A stretch of 25,079 nucleotides of DNA. It comes from a virus. How positions within the stretch are numbered: position 1 is the first letter of the stretch; every line of letters starts with the position of its first letter. Below are positions 7,017 through 15,868 of this stretch, one piece after another. The stretch spans positions 1-25,079 of IMG/VR virus record IMGVR_UViG_3300009107_000019; one strand, written 5' to 3'. The notes under the pieces were generated by a model. That model worked only from the letters and a program-made list of their open reading frames with translations. It was not told where the DNA came from and searched no databases. A program made the translations under genes and the position numbers.

Positions 7017-8525
7017 TCAATAGAAATCATCCGATTCACCTTCATCATTTTTGGGTGTAGCGGCCTTTTCTTTTTCCATTTGTTTATCCATCGCTTCCAT
7101 ATCTTCTTCTGTTTGCATCAGTACATTTTTACGTACCCACTCAACAGAATAATAACGACCGATAATATTATTATTTGAAATAGTGTCAAGCATTTCAATA
7201 CGCTCTTTCATCATTTCAATTTTCTTAATCTCAGTGAAGTAACCATCATCCTCAAAGGCAAAGTCAATATTCTCTTTATATATATTCCATTCGCCTTTAT
7301 CAATAATACCCTTAGCAAGGAGTTGTGTTCTTAATAATGAATATAATAAATCAGAGAATTTTTTTCTCAACTTTGTTACAAATTTAGTGAATTTGATTTC
7401 ATCTCTTGTGATTTCCCCGCTTCTCGAAAAAGACCACGAGGATTCTGTATCCATTCTACTTGATGGAACGTGTAATGCTTGATATACTTTCTTTTGGAAG
7501 TAAATAACATCTTCCATATCGCCAAGATTTTGACCGCCTGGCAGTGTCTCTACTTCTGTTCCTCTACCGCCCTCTTTTCGGGGTAGCCAGAAATCTTCCA
7601 TCATTGACATTGTATCTTTGCCGTCTTTAACAGAACCCGTTGAAGCATCATAAACCATCTTATTCTTGAACTTGTTCATAATGTTTCGTAGATATTGTTC
7701 TGCTTTTGATTTCGGTAGATTACCAACATCAATATAGAACACCCGTCTTTCGGGAGCCCTTGTAATTCGATAAATAACCATTGCATCTTCTAACATACGC
7801 AATTGGTTAATGGGTTTCATTGCCTTATGGAGATACGACATAGTTACCTCTTTCTCTTTGTCGTGAAGTCCACTATCAGCAGTAGCAACTGCTTCCAAAG
7901 CAACTTTTAGGGTTTGTGTAATCCCTCTGCTTTCTTTCGAGTATACCCAATACTCATCAACACCCTTAACAATCTCCACTCCATTATTATCTTTTTCTTT
8001 GATAACTTCTTTCACTTTTTTGATGTTTGTTGCATCAATATAGCGTAATTCTTTAATACCTTTCTTGATATTATCGTTATCGAAAATAATATGAAAATGG
8101 ATTGCGCCATCTTCGTACCAACGTCTGAAAAGTTCAGGCCCTGATGAATTAAATTCTAATTTCTTAGAAATAATGTTAAACTCTTCTTGGATAGTATCCT
8201 TAATTTTCTTAGAAACATCCACCGTGTCTAACTTATCAAGCAATATTGTTACTGGATCCTTATAGGGGTCCAATACAATAGCCTCATTAATAATATCATC
8301 AATAGCAGATTCAGCTTCAGGCTGTCTTGCGAATTGTCGATATTTATCAATTAATTCTTGTTGAGTCTTAAAAACAGTGTCGAAATTGACGGAGAAGGCG
8401 TTAATACCTCCTCCGTCAACAACGGTAGAACCATCATCTAAATCTGGTGCAACAAAAGATTTTACACTCTTGTTGACCACAGATGAGCCGATCTTCTTCT
8501 CAATCTTATATCCGAATAGTTCCAT
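7017..8525 (-). CDS. gp20: Portal vertex protein (gp20)
   Basis: Forms the dodecameric ring at the special vertex through which DNA is packaged, and nucleates head assembly. The 502 residues are near T4 gp20 (524). The highly conserved myovirus portal segment with ITRAPERR followed by VFYIDVGN lies at about 254-269, and the LEDAMV helix precedes it at 245-250. A variable N-terminal arm (1-40) and an acidic, Met/Glu-rich C-terminus flank the core. A late promoter lies 36 bases upstream of the ATG. It heads the head-assembly block gp20, gp67-like, gp68-like, gp21. Confidence 0.97.
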   Translation of the reverse strand: MELFGYKIEKKIGSSVVNKSVKSFVAPDLDDGSTVVDGGGINAFSVNFDTVFKTQQELIDKYRQFARQPEAESAIDDIINEAIVLDPYKDPVTILLDKLDTVDVSKKIKDTIQEEFNIISKKLEFNSSGPELFRRWYEDGAIHFHIIFDNDNIKKGIKELRYIDATNIKKVKEVIKEKDNNGVEIVKGVDEYWVYSKESRGITQTLKVALEAVATADSGLHDKEKEVTMSYLHKAMKPINQLRMLEDAMVIYRITRAPERRVFYIDVGNLPKSKAEQYLRNIMNKFKNKMVYDASTGSVKDGKDTMSMMEDFWLPRKEGGRGTEVETLPGGQNLGDMEDVIYFQKKVYQALHVPSSRMDTESSWSFSRSGEITRDEIKFTKFVTKLRKKFSDLLYSLLRTQLLAKGIIDKGEWNIYKENIDFAFEDDGYFTEIKKIEMMKERIEMLDTISNNNIIGRYYSVEWVRKNVLMQTEEDMEAMDKQMEKEKAATPKNDEGESDDFY

Positions 8526-8560
8526 TTAGTTAATAATCCTTACTTATAATATCGTAATAT

Positions 8561-8568
8561 TATTTATA
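8561..8568 (-). promoter_or_regulatory. T4-type late promoter (TATAAATA) of gp20
   Basis: An exact octamer on the minus strand, in the gap between gp19 and gp20. It is oriented towards gp20, with a predicted start near 8555. Confidence 0.85.
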
Positions 8569-8572
8569 ATGA

Positions 8573-9094
8573 TTATAGGGCCGCAACATTATCACCACTA
8601 TATGAGTTATCCCAAGAGATGGAGAATGTTACAGTGTATTCTTGCACTGCATCATTAGTTTCCCAAGATAAATCAATAGCACCGATTTCAGATGGCCACC
8701 CATATAAATCAACAGCACCTAAACCTGCCGAGCCATCTCTGTCAAAAGGACGAACTGTGATACTTCTATGCGAAGGACCAACACCACCATTCCCTTGTGT
8801 CATATCCAAGTCGCCTTGGATACCATTCTGCCATTGCAATAATCCATCACGTAAAGAATATGCATCATCATTGATAATAGTGACAGTCCAATCTTGGAAT
8901 ACACGATCACCAGGTACTTTAAGTTTACGATTCTGATATGGAACTTCAACCACACCTACAGTAGCGGCAGGCAATGATGCTGCCTTACATACTGCTTGGC
9001 CGCCAAGATCTTGAATCTCAACTTCAAATAGATTAGGACGTGCATAATCATCCGCATATTGCTGGGTAAACGCACTTACATTAAAATCAGCCAT
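8573..9094 (-). CDS. gp19: Tail tube protein (gp19)
   Basis: Forms the hexameric-ring inner tube through which DNA is ejected. The 173 residues match the family (T4 163). Recognisable conserved stretches: YARPNLFEVEI (17-27), CKAASLPA (36-43), the NRKLKVPGDR turn (55-64), DWTVTIINDDA (68-78) and the C-terminal WETNDAVQEYTV. It follows the sheath gene by 15 bases with an AGGAG-like site, so sheath and tube are made from one late transcript, as expected for proteins needed in equal numbers. Confidence 0.96.
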   Translation of the reverse strand: MADFNVSAFTQQYADDYARPNLFEVEIQDLGGQAVCKAASLPAATVGVVEVPYQNRKLKVPGDRVFQDWTVTIINDDAYSLRDGLLQWQNGIQGDLDMTQGNGGVGPSHRSITVRPFDRDGSAGLGAVDLYGWPSEIGAIDLSWETNDAVQEYTVTFSISWDNSYSGDNVAAL

Positions 9095-9109
9095 TTTCTT
9101 ACCCTCCTA

Positions 9110-10822
9110 TTATACTTGTCCAATCACTTCACTAAAATCAACACCAGTCTTTGTAGCAACAAAGTTTAGTGTGATAAAGTTAATTGATTTAGATGGTTTA
9201 ATGAAAATACTAGCAACAAACTCGTTACCGTCAATAACTTCTGGTGTATTGTTAGTGCTATCACACTGTACATAGAAGTCATACATTCCCTGTTTCGCTT
9301 TAATGCCAGCAAGATATGGATTAACCATATTTCTGAAATTAGTACGAGTGAATTCATTATTGAATTCAAACAAGAAGTATTTACTAGAAATTGCAATCGC
9401 TTTCTCAAGAATGATAAACAATCTACGTACATTGATTCTATCAAATGCAGAAGGTTTAGTCAGTAGTGTGCGATCACCCCAAAGAACAGTACCTTGACCA
9501 GGGAAAGTTACAATTGGATTGATTCCATAAGGAAGCATATACAATTGGTCTCTATGTGCTTGAGTTGGCTGGTATGCTAACTTAACAACACCCTTAATCT
9601 TACCACGATTCAGACCACCTGGTGACCACCAAGCATCACGAACTGAATCAGTATGAGCCATAAGGCCAGCAACATCAGCACTGAATCCAATCCAGCGATA
9701 TGTGTCATTATACTTATCGTATGTGTACTTATAGTTACCGTCAAGAGTACCATATGAAGATGCAACATTGAAACCAACATCAACTCTCCAGTCTTGTACA
9801 TTATTTACAGCATTAGTAGCACCACCAACATTAACAACCTGCTCTTTTGGAGGTGATAAAGCGGCAATACAATCTTTACGTGCTTCTGCAATAGACTCTA
9901 CCATATACTTCTCAACAGCAGATACGGTAGCAGTAGGCTCGTTAGAAACACCGCCAGCAATCAATAGACTAACATTGATTTCATCAGCGTTTACAAACTT
10001 GTCCCAGCCAGCTTGATATTCGTTAATACCAACAGTACCAGCCGCAACAGCAGGAACCCAAGTGTTTCCAGCACCTTCACAAGCAGTCTGATCATCAGCA
10101 GAACCATCGTCACAGTGTGCATCAACACCAGCAGAAACAGCGATACCGCCACTAAATGCAACAGTGCCTGGTCCAGAATTAGTTACCTCACTTGCGTTAA
10201 CCCATACTAGCTTAGATTGTTTATTGATAACTTCTTCGGCAAAGATATTAACACCCATAGTGTCTCTTGTACCTTCGGCAGTACCTACAAGATAAGATTC
10301 TACCACTTCACCACCAACGATAACAGCAACAGCCATTTCATTATTAGATGGATCAGGTTGTACATCAAATGCACTTGCAAGTGACCAAGCACTCCAAGTA
10401 CCATCACCTGAATGAGTTTCTACTGAAATTCCGTTACCATATGTACCAGGATAGCGGGCATAAAATCCCTCTGTCAAAGTACCAGAATCTTGTTGTGTTT
10501 CAAAATCTTCTTGTCCCTTAATTTGTGTTACGTTACCAGAAGGGGCAGCATTCATAGCACCCTCATCAACAACACGCATAACTTGAAGTGAATTAGCATA
10601 CTTCAAGAAGGCCGCAGAAGAAAGAAACGCTGGATATGTATCATTGGTTGGCTGACCGAAAACACTAACTAGATCATTTTCTGAGGTGCAAAGATAAGGC
10701 TCATCGCAAGGTCCCCAAGTAAAACGACCAACTGTAGCACCTAAAGAGGTAGCAACCGCAGGAATAGACGTAGACAAATCGATTTCTTTCGTTTGTACGC
10801 CTGGGCTTAATTGAAATCCCAT
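9110..10822 (-). CDS. gp18: Tail sheath protein (gp18)
   Basis: The contractile sheath subunit. The 570 residues (T4 659) begin with the typical LSPGVQTKEIDLS segment (about 5-17), and the C-terminal domain (about 380-570) holds the conserved sheath core, including GVVKLAYQPTQ, VLWGDRTLL and a NNEFTRTNFR stretch. An oddity at 237-255 (10058-10114) is a short Cys module with pattern C-x10-C-E-x-A-G-x-T-W, which also appears in the neck protein gp13; it lies in the variable, surface-exposed domain region. A late promoter lies 64 bases upstream. Ends next to gp19. Confidence 0.97.
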   Translation of the reverse strand: MGFQLSPGVQTKEIDLSTSIPAVATSLGATVGRFTWGPCDEPYLCTSENDLVSVFGQPTNDTYPAFLSSAAFLKYANSLQVMRVVDEGAMNAAPSGNVTQIKGQEDFETQQDSGTLTEGFYARYPGTYGNGISVETHSGDGTWSAWSLASAFDVQPDPSNNEMAVAVIVGGEVVESYLVGTAEGTRDTMGVNIFAEEVINKQSKLVWVNASEVTNSGPGTVAFSGGIAVSAGVDAHCDDGSADDQTACEGAGNTWVPAVAAGTVGINEYQAGWDKFVNADEINVSLLIAGGVSNEPTATVSAVEKYMVESIAEARKDCIAALSPPKEQVVNVGGATNAVNNVQDWRVDVGFNVASSYGTLDGNYKYTYDKYNDTYRWIGFSADVAGLMAHTDSVRDAWWSPGGLNRGKIKGVVKLAYQPTQAHRDQLYMLPYGINPIVTFPGQGTVLWGDRTLLTKPSAFDRINVRRLFIILEKAIAISSKYFLFEFNNEFTRTNFRNMVNPYLAGIKAKQGMYDFYVQCDSTNNTPEVIDGNEFVASIFIKPSKSINFITLNFVATKTGVDFSEVIGQV

Positions 10823-10885
10823 CGTTTTTCTCCTATTATTAAAAATTATTCGTTTCTGATTGATTTATTCTTCAATCATTGCAAC

Positions 10886-10893
10886 TATTTATA
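10886..10893 (-). promoter_or_regulatory. T4-type late promoter (TATAAATA) of gp18-gp19
   Basis: An exact octamer on the minus strand in the 83-base gap between gp17 and gp18, pointing to gp18. It gives the sheath/tube pair its own late start. Confidence 0.85.
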
Positions 10894-10905
10894 AAATTGT
10901 CTTTT

Positions 10906-12480
10906 CTAACCCACTACTTGCCAGATTTCGCCTCCCTCAACAACAACCTGTTCAATCTCATCGTGTCCATCTTCAATAAATCCAAACGGGGTTAAATCAT
11001 CCTCAATTTCTTTAATATGACCATCATATAATTTTGTTCTCAACTCAATATCATTAAGTTCTTTGAACATAGGTTGTGTGGAGAACCACGAGAACATCAC
11101 AAGCCCCATTACTAAATCATCGTGTCCTCCCTCCTCCGCTGCCCAAGATTTGCCTTTTACGATAAACATAGACAATTCTGAAATAGTCTCCAAATCATTA
11201 ATAATCAGTTTGTCATTTTCAATCAAGTCTTTTAAATTAGAACAACCAACTGCCTTAACTTTCTTCGTCATTTTATGACCTAATTTATTAAAAACCCCTG
11301 ATTCATTAATCGTGTTTTCATATTCCAAATCATAATGGAGAATATTGGCCACTTCGCCACCTGGCCCATTCGATTCGATCAATACAGTTGCTTCATTATA
11401 AGCATTCGCTAATTGTAGAATGATACTTGGAAATAGTAATGGTGATATTGTATTTGAACGGTATTTAGCAACCTGTTTGAAAGGTAATTCAGTGACATCC
11501 ACAACATTTATTGTTGAATAATCTTGTCCTCTACCTTCTGCAACATCAACAGTTAAAAAATATTGATGATCGTGTAATGTTTCTTCATATACATCAAGAT
11601 TGTCTTTTCTTCTCAACGGCTCTTTCATCACCATTGCGGCAATCTTGCCTGGAGTAATTAGTGTACCAGAAGAACCTAGGAACTCACATTCAAATTCTTG
11701 TCTGAATTGCTCTTCGCTTGTATTTGCTATGGTTTGCTTCTTCCATTCTTCATCACGTCCAGGTACATCCCACCAGTTAATTTCAAATGCCATATAATTA
11801 GAACGCTTCTCAACTGCATCAATCCACATCTTATAGAAGTGATTCATACCATTCGGAGTAGAAACGATAATTACTTTTGATGAATGACCAGAAGAGATTG
11901 TTGGATATACAGATCGGAAGAAGTCCTCTGCCATATTCTGTTGGATGAATGCAAACTCATCAAGAAAGATTAGATTGAAAGAGTATCCACGAATAGCACT
12001 TGAAGATGTAGAACCAGCTAATACTCGACTACCATTCTCAAGTTCTATTGAGCCTTTGTTCCACTCAACAACTCCTTGTTGAAGAAATTTAGGAAGTCTT
12101 TCGTATGCCATTTGAACACGGCCAAGAAGTTCCCTAGCAGTGGCTCCCTTATTAGCAAGAATAGCAACATTCTTCTGATCATTGAAAAGAATGTAGTGGA
12201 GCATAAACGCTAGGCTTGTCTGTGATTTACCAGACTGTCTAGGACATTTTACGATTGAAAATCTATTAGCATAAAGACCTTTCACAAGTTTTTCTTGGAA
12301 TGGATATAACTCAAACTTCATCAGTCCCTTATCTACATTAACAATGTGAATATAGTTCTTAATAAAGTAAATAGGATTATCTCTACACTTTACATACTCT
12401 TTGATTTCTTCTTCGGTGTACTCATACGGGACATTTACTCGCTTTAGAAGAGGATTACCGAGATAAGTTGTTGTTGCCAT
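10906..12480 (-). CDS. gp17: Terminase large subunit (gp17)
   Basis: The ATPase/nuclease that cuts concatemeric DNA and pumps it into the prohead through gp20. The 524 residues are slightly shorter than T4 gp17 (610). N-terminal motor: Walker A PRQSGKSQ (80-87), Walker B IFLDEFAF (171-178) and coupling motif STPNG (207-211). C-terminal RNase H-like nuclease: TVDVAEGRGQD with Asp312 and Asp320, LIESNGPGG, and the final acidic GGHDDL. All key residues look intact. It lies 15 bases after a small membrane protein that separates it from the small subunit. Confidence 0.97.
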   Translation of the reverse strand: MATTTYLGNPLLKRVNVPYEYTEEEIKEYVKCRDNPIYFIKNYIHIVNVDKGLMKFELYPFQEKLVKGLYANRFSIVKCPRQSGKSQTSLAFMLHYILFNDQKNVAILANKGATARELLGRVQMAYERLPKFLQQGVVEWNKGSIELENGSRVLAGSTSSSAIRGYSFNLIFLDEFAFIQQNMAEDFFRSVYPTISSGHSSKVIIVSTPNGMNHFYKMWIDAVEKRSNYMAFEINWWDVPGRDEEWKKQTIANTSEEQFRQEFECEFLGSSGTLITPGKIAAMVMKEPLRRKDNLDVYEETLHDHQYFLTVDVAEGRGQDYSTINVVDVTELPFKQVAKYRSNTISPLLFPSIILQLANAYNEATVLIESNGPGGEVANILHYDLEYENTINESGVFNKLGHKMTKKVKAVGCSNLKDLIENDKLIINDLETISELSMFIVKGKSWAAEEGGHDDLVMGLVMFSWFSTQPMFKELNDIELRTKLYDGHIKEIEDDLTPFGFIEDGHDEIEQVVVEGGEIWQVVG

Positions 12481-12495
12481 AATATAATTTTTCTT

Positions 12496-12747
12496 CTATT
12501 CTTTTATTAATCTATCTATCTTCTGTTCAATTCTATTCTGCCAAATTTTATCTTCTTCGATATGAAGATTAATCTGTTGTCTAGCATACGCTTTAACTTT
12601 ATTTGGCATTTCTTGTCGCTCCGTAATAAAGTGTTTGATATTATTCACATCACGCACTAAATCCATCAATGTCATAGCAGTGAACATAACAATAGCGATA
12701 ATAGTAATTAGGCTAAAGTTCTGAATTCTTATTGTTTTATTGTCCAT
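12496..12747 (-). CDS. Small single-pass membrane protein between the terminase genes
   Basis: 83 residues with a hydrophobic segment at about 10-29 and a charged helical C-terminal half (40-83), possibly coiled coil, ending QKIDRLIKE. Its start lies inside the 3' end of the small terminase gene (11-base overlap), and gp17 follows 15 bases later, so it is co-expressed with packaging genes. I do not recognise a family. T4 itself has no gene here. A holin/antiholin-like role or an anchor for packaging at the membrane are speculations; the topology alone is supported. Confidence 0.75.
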   Translation of the reverse strand: MDNKTIRIQNFSLITIIAIVMFTAMTLMDLVRDVNNIKHFITERQEMPNKVKAYARQQINLHIEEDKIWQNRIEQKIDRLIKE

Positions 12748-13222
12748 CGAGTGTCTTACCTTTTAATAATTCTTGTAAATCAGCAGTAGATCCAACATAT
12801 AGATTATTATTTGTTGTGCCGTTTGGTGATTGTGTCTCGTCTTTCATCAACTTCAATTCTTTCTGCATCTTCAACAACTCCATTGTTGTATCACCTACAG
12901 TTTTGATTAGTCCACTAGCAACTTCATAGGCTCTAGGATGCTCCATCTCTTTTGCTAACTCAAGAATTCCCTCAAGAGCATCATTACCTCTTTCTATGAG
13001 ATTGTAAAGATTGTCTCTGGCGTATGAATAGTCATTATCTAGGTCGCCAGTATCAGGATTTGAATTTACACTAGCACGAGGAGCAAGTCCACGTTCTCTT
13101 CTAGTATTAACAATACGAGTTTCTTCACCCTCTACTATTTCAGGATGCTCAAATTCGTCAATTATATTTTCGGCTATATCTAACTCAGCATCTAACCGTT
13201 CGTCTACAGATTTCTTTGTCAT
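12737..13222 (-). CDS. gp16: Terminase small subunit (gp16)
   Basis: Forms rings that recognise DNA and stimulate the gp17 ATPase. The 161 residues match T4 gp16 (164). The conserved pattern is present: the D-x-D-x-DY-x-x-x-R-x-N segment (about 60-71), the long helix pair with LELAKEMEHPRAYEV (87-101), and MELLKMQKELKLMKDE (113-128), typical of the central coiled oligomerisation region. A C-terminal flexible Asn/Thr-rich segment follows, as in T4. It sits 12 bases after gp15 and overlaps the small membrane gene. Confidence 0.93.
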   Translation of the reverse strand: MTKKSVDERLDAELDIAENIIDEFEHPEIVEGEETRIVNTRRERGLAPRASVNSNPDTGDLDNDYSYARDNLYNLIERGNDALEGILELAKEMEHPRAYEVASGLIKTVGDTTMELLKMQKELKLMKDETQSPNGTTNNNLYVGSTADLQELLKGKTLDGQ

Positions 13223-13234
13223 ATTGTATTCTCA

Positions 13235-14035
13235 TCATAATGGCCATTTGACTTCACTCATTGTATCAGTGTCAGATGGATCGGTTGGGTCGTCTGGATG
13301 ACCGACCTCGATTGTAGTTGTCCAATCATCAGTAACGTCCGCAGTCCACGGATTTACAGTTTCTTTGACTTGTTCTACAATTGGTGCATTTGGATCAAAA
13401 TCCCCAATCATATAATTTGCAGTAACTTTCTTGATTATTCCTTGTTCTCTAATAGGCGGATACATCCATCCTTTAACAATAAAATCAAGTGTCCAGTTTA
13501 CAATTCTATGTTCACCAAATTCTCCCTCAAATTCATCTGTCATAGTAACGCCAGATAATTCAATAGGAATATCTCTCTTCATATCCAATTCAGGTATTTC
13601 TTCAATAACAATGTTGAAATCTGGTTGAAAGTATGGTAATATTTGTTCTATAATTTGCAACCCATCATCCATATAATCAACATAGATATCAAGCGAAAAT
13701 CCGAAGTTGTATGGAATAGGCGAATATATTTTATGAGCTTTATTAACATCAGTATGAGAGAATCTTAATTCATTCATCTGATTTGTGGCTCTTGATAGGT
13801 CCGCTTGAATATCATTCATCACAAATCCCATTCTAGGAACTTGTTTATTCTTTTTAGCATCCTTTATTAAACGCGCCAAATATTTCTTTTGTGATTCATA
13901 TGCTAATGGAACTTTGATATCTTTAATTAATGATCCATCGTCCTCTTTCCTCTGGACGTGTATGTTATTAAATACCGATCCAAAAGCAACGATTAGTTTT
14001 CTTGCGGTTCCGTGATAAAAAGTAGTTCCAAACAT
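13235..14035 (-). CDS. gp15: Tail terminator / sheath stabiliser (gp15)
   Basis: Caps the finished tail and connects it to the neck. The 266 residues match T4 gp15 (272). The MFG start, the N-terminal helix with a VFNNIHVQR-like segment (17-25), the motif QIIEQILPYFQPDFN at about 123-137 (nearly the T4 sequence) and GWMYPP (about 193-198) are diagnostic. The C-terminal tail is acidic and Asp/Thr/Pro-rich. It follows gp14 with a single base between stop and start codons, so the neck genes are translationally linked. Confidence 0.95.
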   Translation of the reverse strand: MFGTTFYHGTARKLIVAFGSVFNNIHVQRKEDDGSLIKDIKVPLAYESQKKYLARLIKDAKKNKQVPRMGFVMNDIQADLSRATNQMNELRFSHTDVNKAHKIYSPIPYNFGFSLDIYVDYMDDGLQIIEQILPYFQPDFNIVIEEIPELDMKRDIPIELSGVTMTDEFEGEFGEHRIVNWTLDFIVKGWMYPPIREQGIIKKVTANYMIGDFDPNAPIVEQVKETVNPWTADVTDDWTTTIEVGHPDDPTDPSDTDTMSEVKWPL

Positions 14036-14036
14036 A

Positions 14037-14651
14037 TTAATTCACCGTCCCAAATGGATTCATTTCTGTGAAGTCAAGAACTTCATCATCCTCTACGTCC
14101 CAATCCGGAGTGCCTAGTTCTTTGTCAATTGAACTTTGAATATCTGCCTCAAGTGCTTCAATTTCAGTATCAACAACATCAATATTTTCGTGACCATATT
14201 CCCAAGGTTTAAGAGTTAGTTGCCAAACGTGTTGTGGTCCATCGGGAGTTGGATAAAACATAGAATCATTTCCAACAAATGTGACCTCAAATAATGCTTC
14301 TGCATCAGTGAAGAATAGTAAATCTCCAGCGATAGGAGTATCATCAGAAGTGTCCGTGGTTTCCTCAGCAAATTCTTTCTTAGTGAAAGTCACCTTCATT
14401 TCATCAGTAACTTGAACTCCGAATTTAGAATAGAAATCTCCTACATCACCATAATCTTGGTATTCATCTACGAGAATATTTAGTGTCCAAACAGTGTCAA
14501 ATTTGCTTGTTGGATCTTCACCAAAAATAGGATCAACAGTTGCACCATACTTGCGTGGTAGATATTTTGCTTCAAACCCCACAACAGCAACTACTTCTTC
14601 GATCATATCCTTAATCATTGGTGATTTGGACATATTATCAAACATACCCAT
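14037..14651 (-). CDS. gp14: Neck protein (gp14)
   Basis: Part of the gp13-gp14 collar that joins head and tail after packaging. 204 residues against 256 in T4; the missing length seems to be C-terminal. Conserved segments are YLPRKYG (30-36), PIFGEDPTSKF (41-51), the FYSKFGVQVTDE stretch (about 73-84) and GDLLFF (109-114). It lies four bases after gp13 and one base before gp15. Confidence 0.93.
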   Translation of the reverse strand: MGMFDNMSKSPMIKDMIEEVVAVVGFEAKYLPRKYGATVDPIFGEDPTSKFDTVWTLNILVDEYQDYGDVGDFYSKFGVQVTDEMKVTFTKKEFAEETTDTSDDTPIAGDLLFFTDAEALFEVTFVGNDSMFYPTPDGPQHVWQLTLKPWEYGHENIDVVDTEIEALEADIQSSIDKELGTPDWDVEDDEVLDFTEMNPFGTVN

Positions 14652-14655
14652 TTTA

Positions 14656-15468
14656 TTATCCTACAATGAAGTTGACAGGTAGTTCGTAATTAAGTGAAAA
14701 TTCTTCTTCGAGTTTTTCAATCTCTTCTTTTGCTTCATCCCAAACTTGCTGACCATTTATAGTGATACCACCAGGAAGAGGCATACCGTCAAACTGCTTC
14801 ATATTTGCTCCCCACTGTTGTTTAATCAATGCAGTAGCATATTTCTTGACCCACTCATCATTATATACATCAATTGCATAACTATTGGCTTCATCAGGAA
14901 CGACTGCTTTCCACGCTCTCACAAGCATTGAATTACCAACGCTCCAAGTCTCTCCAGCCGCTTCACAGGCTGTTTTATCTGTATATGATACATCAGAACA
15001 CTTAGGGCCTATAATCTTTCCAGAATGCGAATAGAGGCGATTGGTTGCTTTATTAAATGTGAAAGTTCTATCGAGATTAAAATAACTATTGACCATCTCC
15101 AGATGTTCCATCGTTATTTCGTAGTATTGCATACTAACCTTAGTCATATCAAACATTTCATCATACATAATTCTATAACGCACATCAGCCATCGCCTCAG
15201 AAGAATACTTCCCAGGCTCATAGATTCGTGTAACAGCAATGATATCATCATCAAGTGTTATAAATTGATTTGCCTCATCTATAGCAGTGAATTCGATAGT
15301 AACAAATTTCTCTTCAACACCATCAAAGTGTCTTTCAATAAATAGTTGGAGAGCATCATCAATTCTATCATACGCCTGAGTATCATCAACTTGAATCTCT
15401 ACTTTTGGAGATCCTAATTTACGATATGCGTAATCCCTTAATTCTTCTGCTGATTGTACTTTAGCCAT
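14656..15468 (-). CDS. gp13: Neck protein / head completion (gp13)
   Basis: Seals the filled head and binds gp14 in T4-like virions. 270 residues (T4 309). The N-terminal ELRDYAYRKLGSP (9-21) is the classic gp13 start, and the C-terminal WVKKYATALIKQQWG (about 205-219) is also typical. At 157-175 (14944-15000) there is a Cys module C-x10-C-E-x-A-G-x-T-W not expected in gp13; the same spacing occurs in gp18. The start at 15468 has a GAGG site and overlaps the end of the upstream membrane gene by eight bases. Confidence 0.93.
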   Translation of the reverse strand: MAKVQSAEELRDYAYRKLGSPKVEIQVDDTQAYDRIDDALQLFIERHFDGVEEKFVTIEFTAIDEANQFITLDDDIIAVTRIYEPGKYSSEAMADVRYRIMYDEMFDMTKVSMQYYEITMEHLEMVNSYFNLDRTFTFNKATNRLYSHSGKIIGPKCSDVSYTDKTACEAAGETWSVGNSMLVRAWKAVVPDEANSYAIDVYNDEWVKKYATALIKQQWGANMKQFDGMPLPGGITINGQQVWDEAKEEIEKLEEEFSLNYELPVNFIVG

Positions 15469-15865
15469 TATTTTTTACCTCTTCCTCACTATTTATGTCA
15501 AGATTATATTTACATTCTGGAATATCCTCACAATAAACTTTACCATTAGAAAATAACCTACATTCTGTATGCCATTTCCACTTAAATCTTAAAATTGTGT
15601 ATGTGAACAATAACAAAGACAAAGATGTTAATATATGAATTGAAGCAAACAATGGTTCTGAATATTCATTTAAATTTGTATGAGAAACAACATCAAAATT
15701 GCAAGTAAATGTCAAAAAAAATGATGAAATAGCTCCCATCAAAATAGATGACCTTGCCCAAACACTATAATATCCTCTATGCCTCAATGTGAATAAAAAT
15801 CCACCGATTGAAATTGCAGTAACAAATATTAAGAAAAATCTCTCAACCTCTATCAATATTTCCAT
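15461..15865 (-). CDS. Small three-helix membrane protein, possible lysis role
   Basis: 134 residues with three hydrophobic segments at about 8-26, 38-55 and 73-93 and a polar C-terminal tail containing Cys102, Cys112 and Cys118. I do not recognise the family. It starts three bases after a coiled-coil/single-TM protein of XhlA/holin-like design, with GGTGGAG in that gene's end as ribosome binding site, so the two are co-translated. A holin with its partner is plausible from size and topology. The tail with three Cys is unusual for a holin, and a membrane protein of other function cannot be excluded. Confidence 0.7.
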   Translation of the reverse strand: MEILIEVERFFLIFVTAISIGGFLFTLRHRGYYSVWARSSILMGAISSFFLTFTCNFDVVSHTNLNEYSEPLFASIHILTSLSLLLFTYTILRFKWKWHTECRLFSNGKVYCEDIPECKYNLDINSEEEVKNNG

Positions 15866-15868
15866 ATA

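Noticed and set aside
15490-15497. Near-match late promoter CATAAATA before gp13
   Set aside because: One mismatch at the first position and location inside the upstream gene; too weak to annotate.
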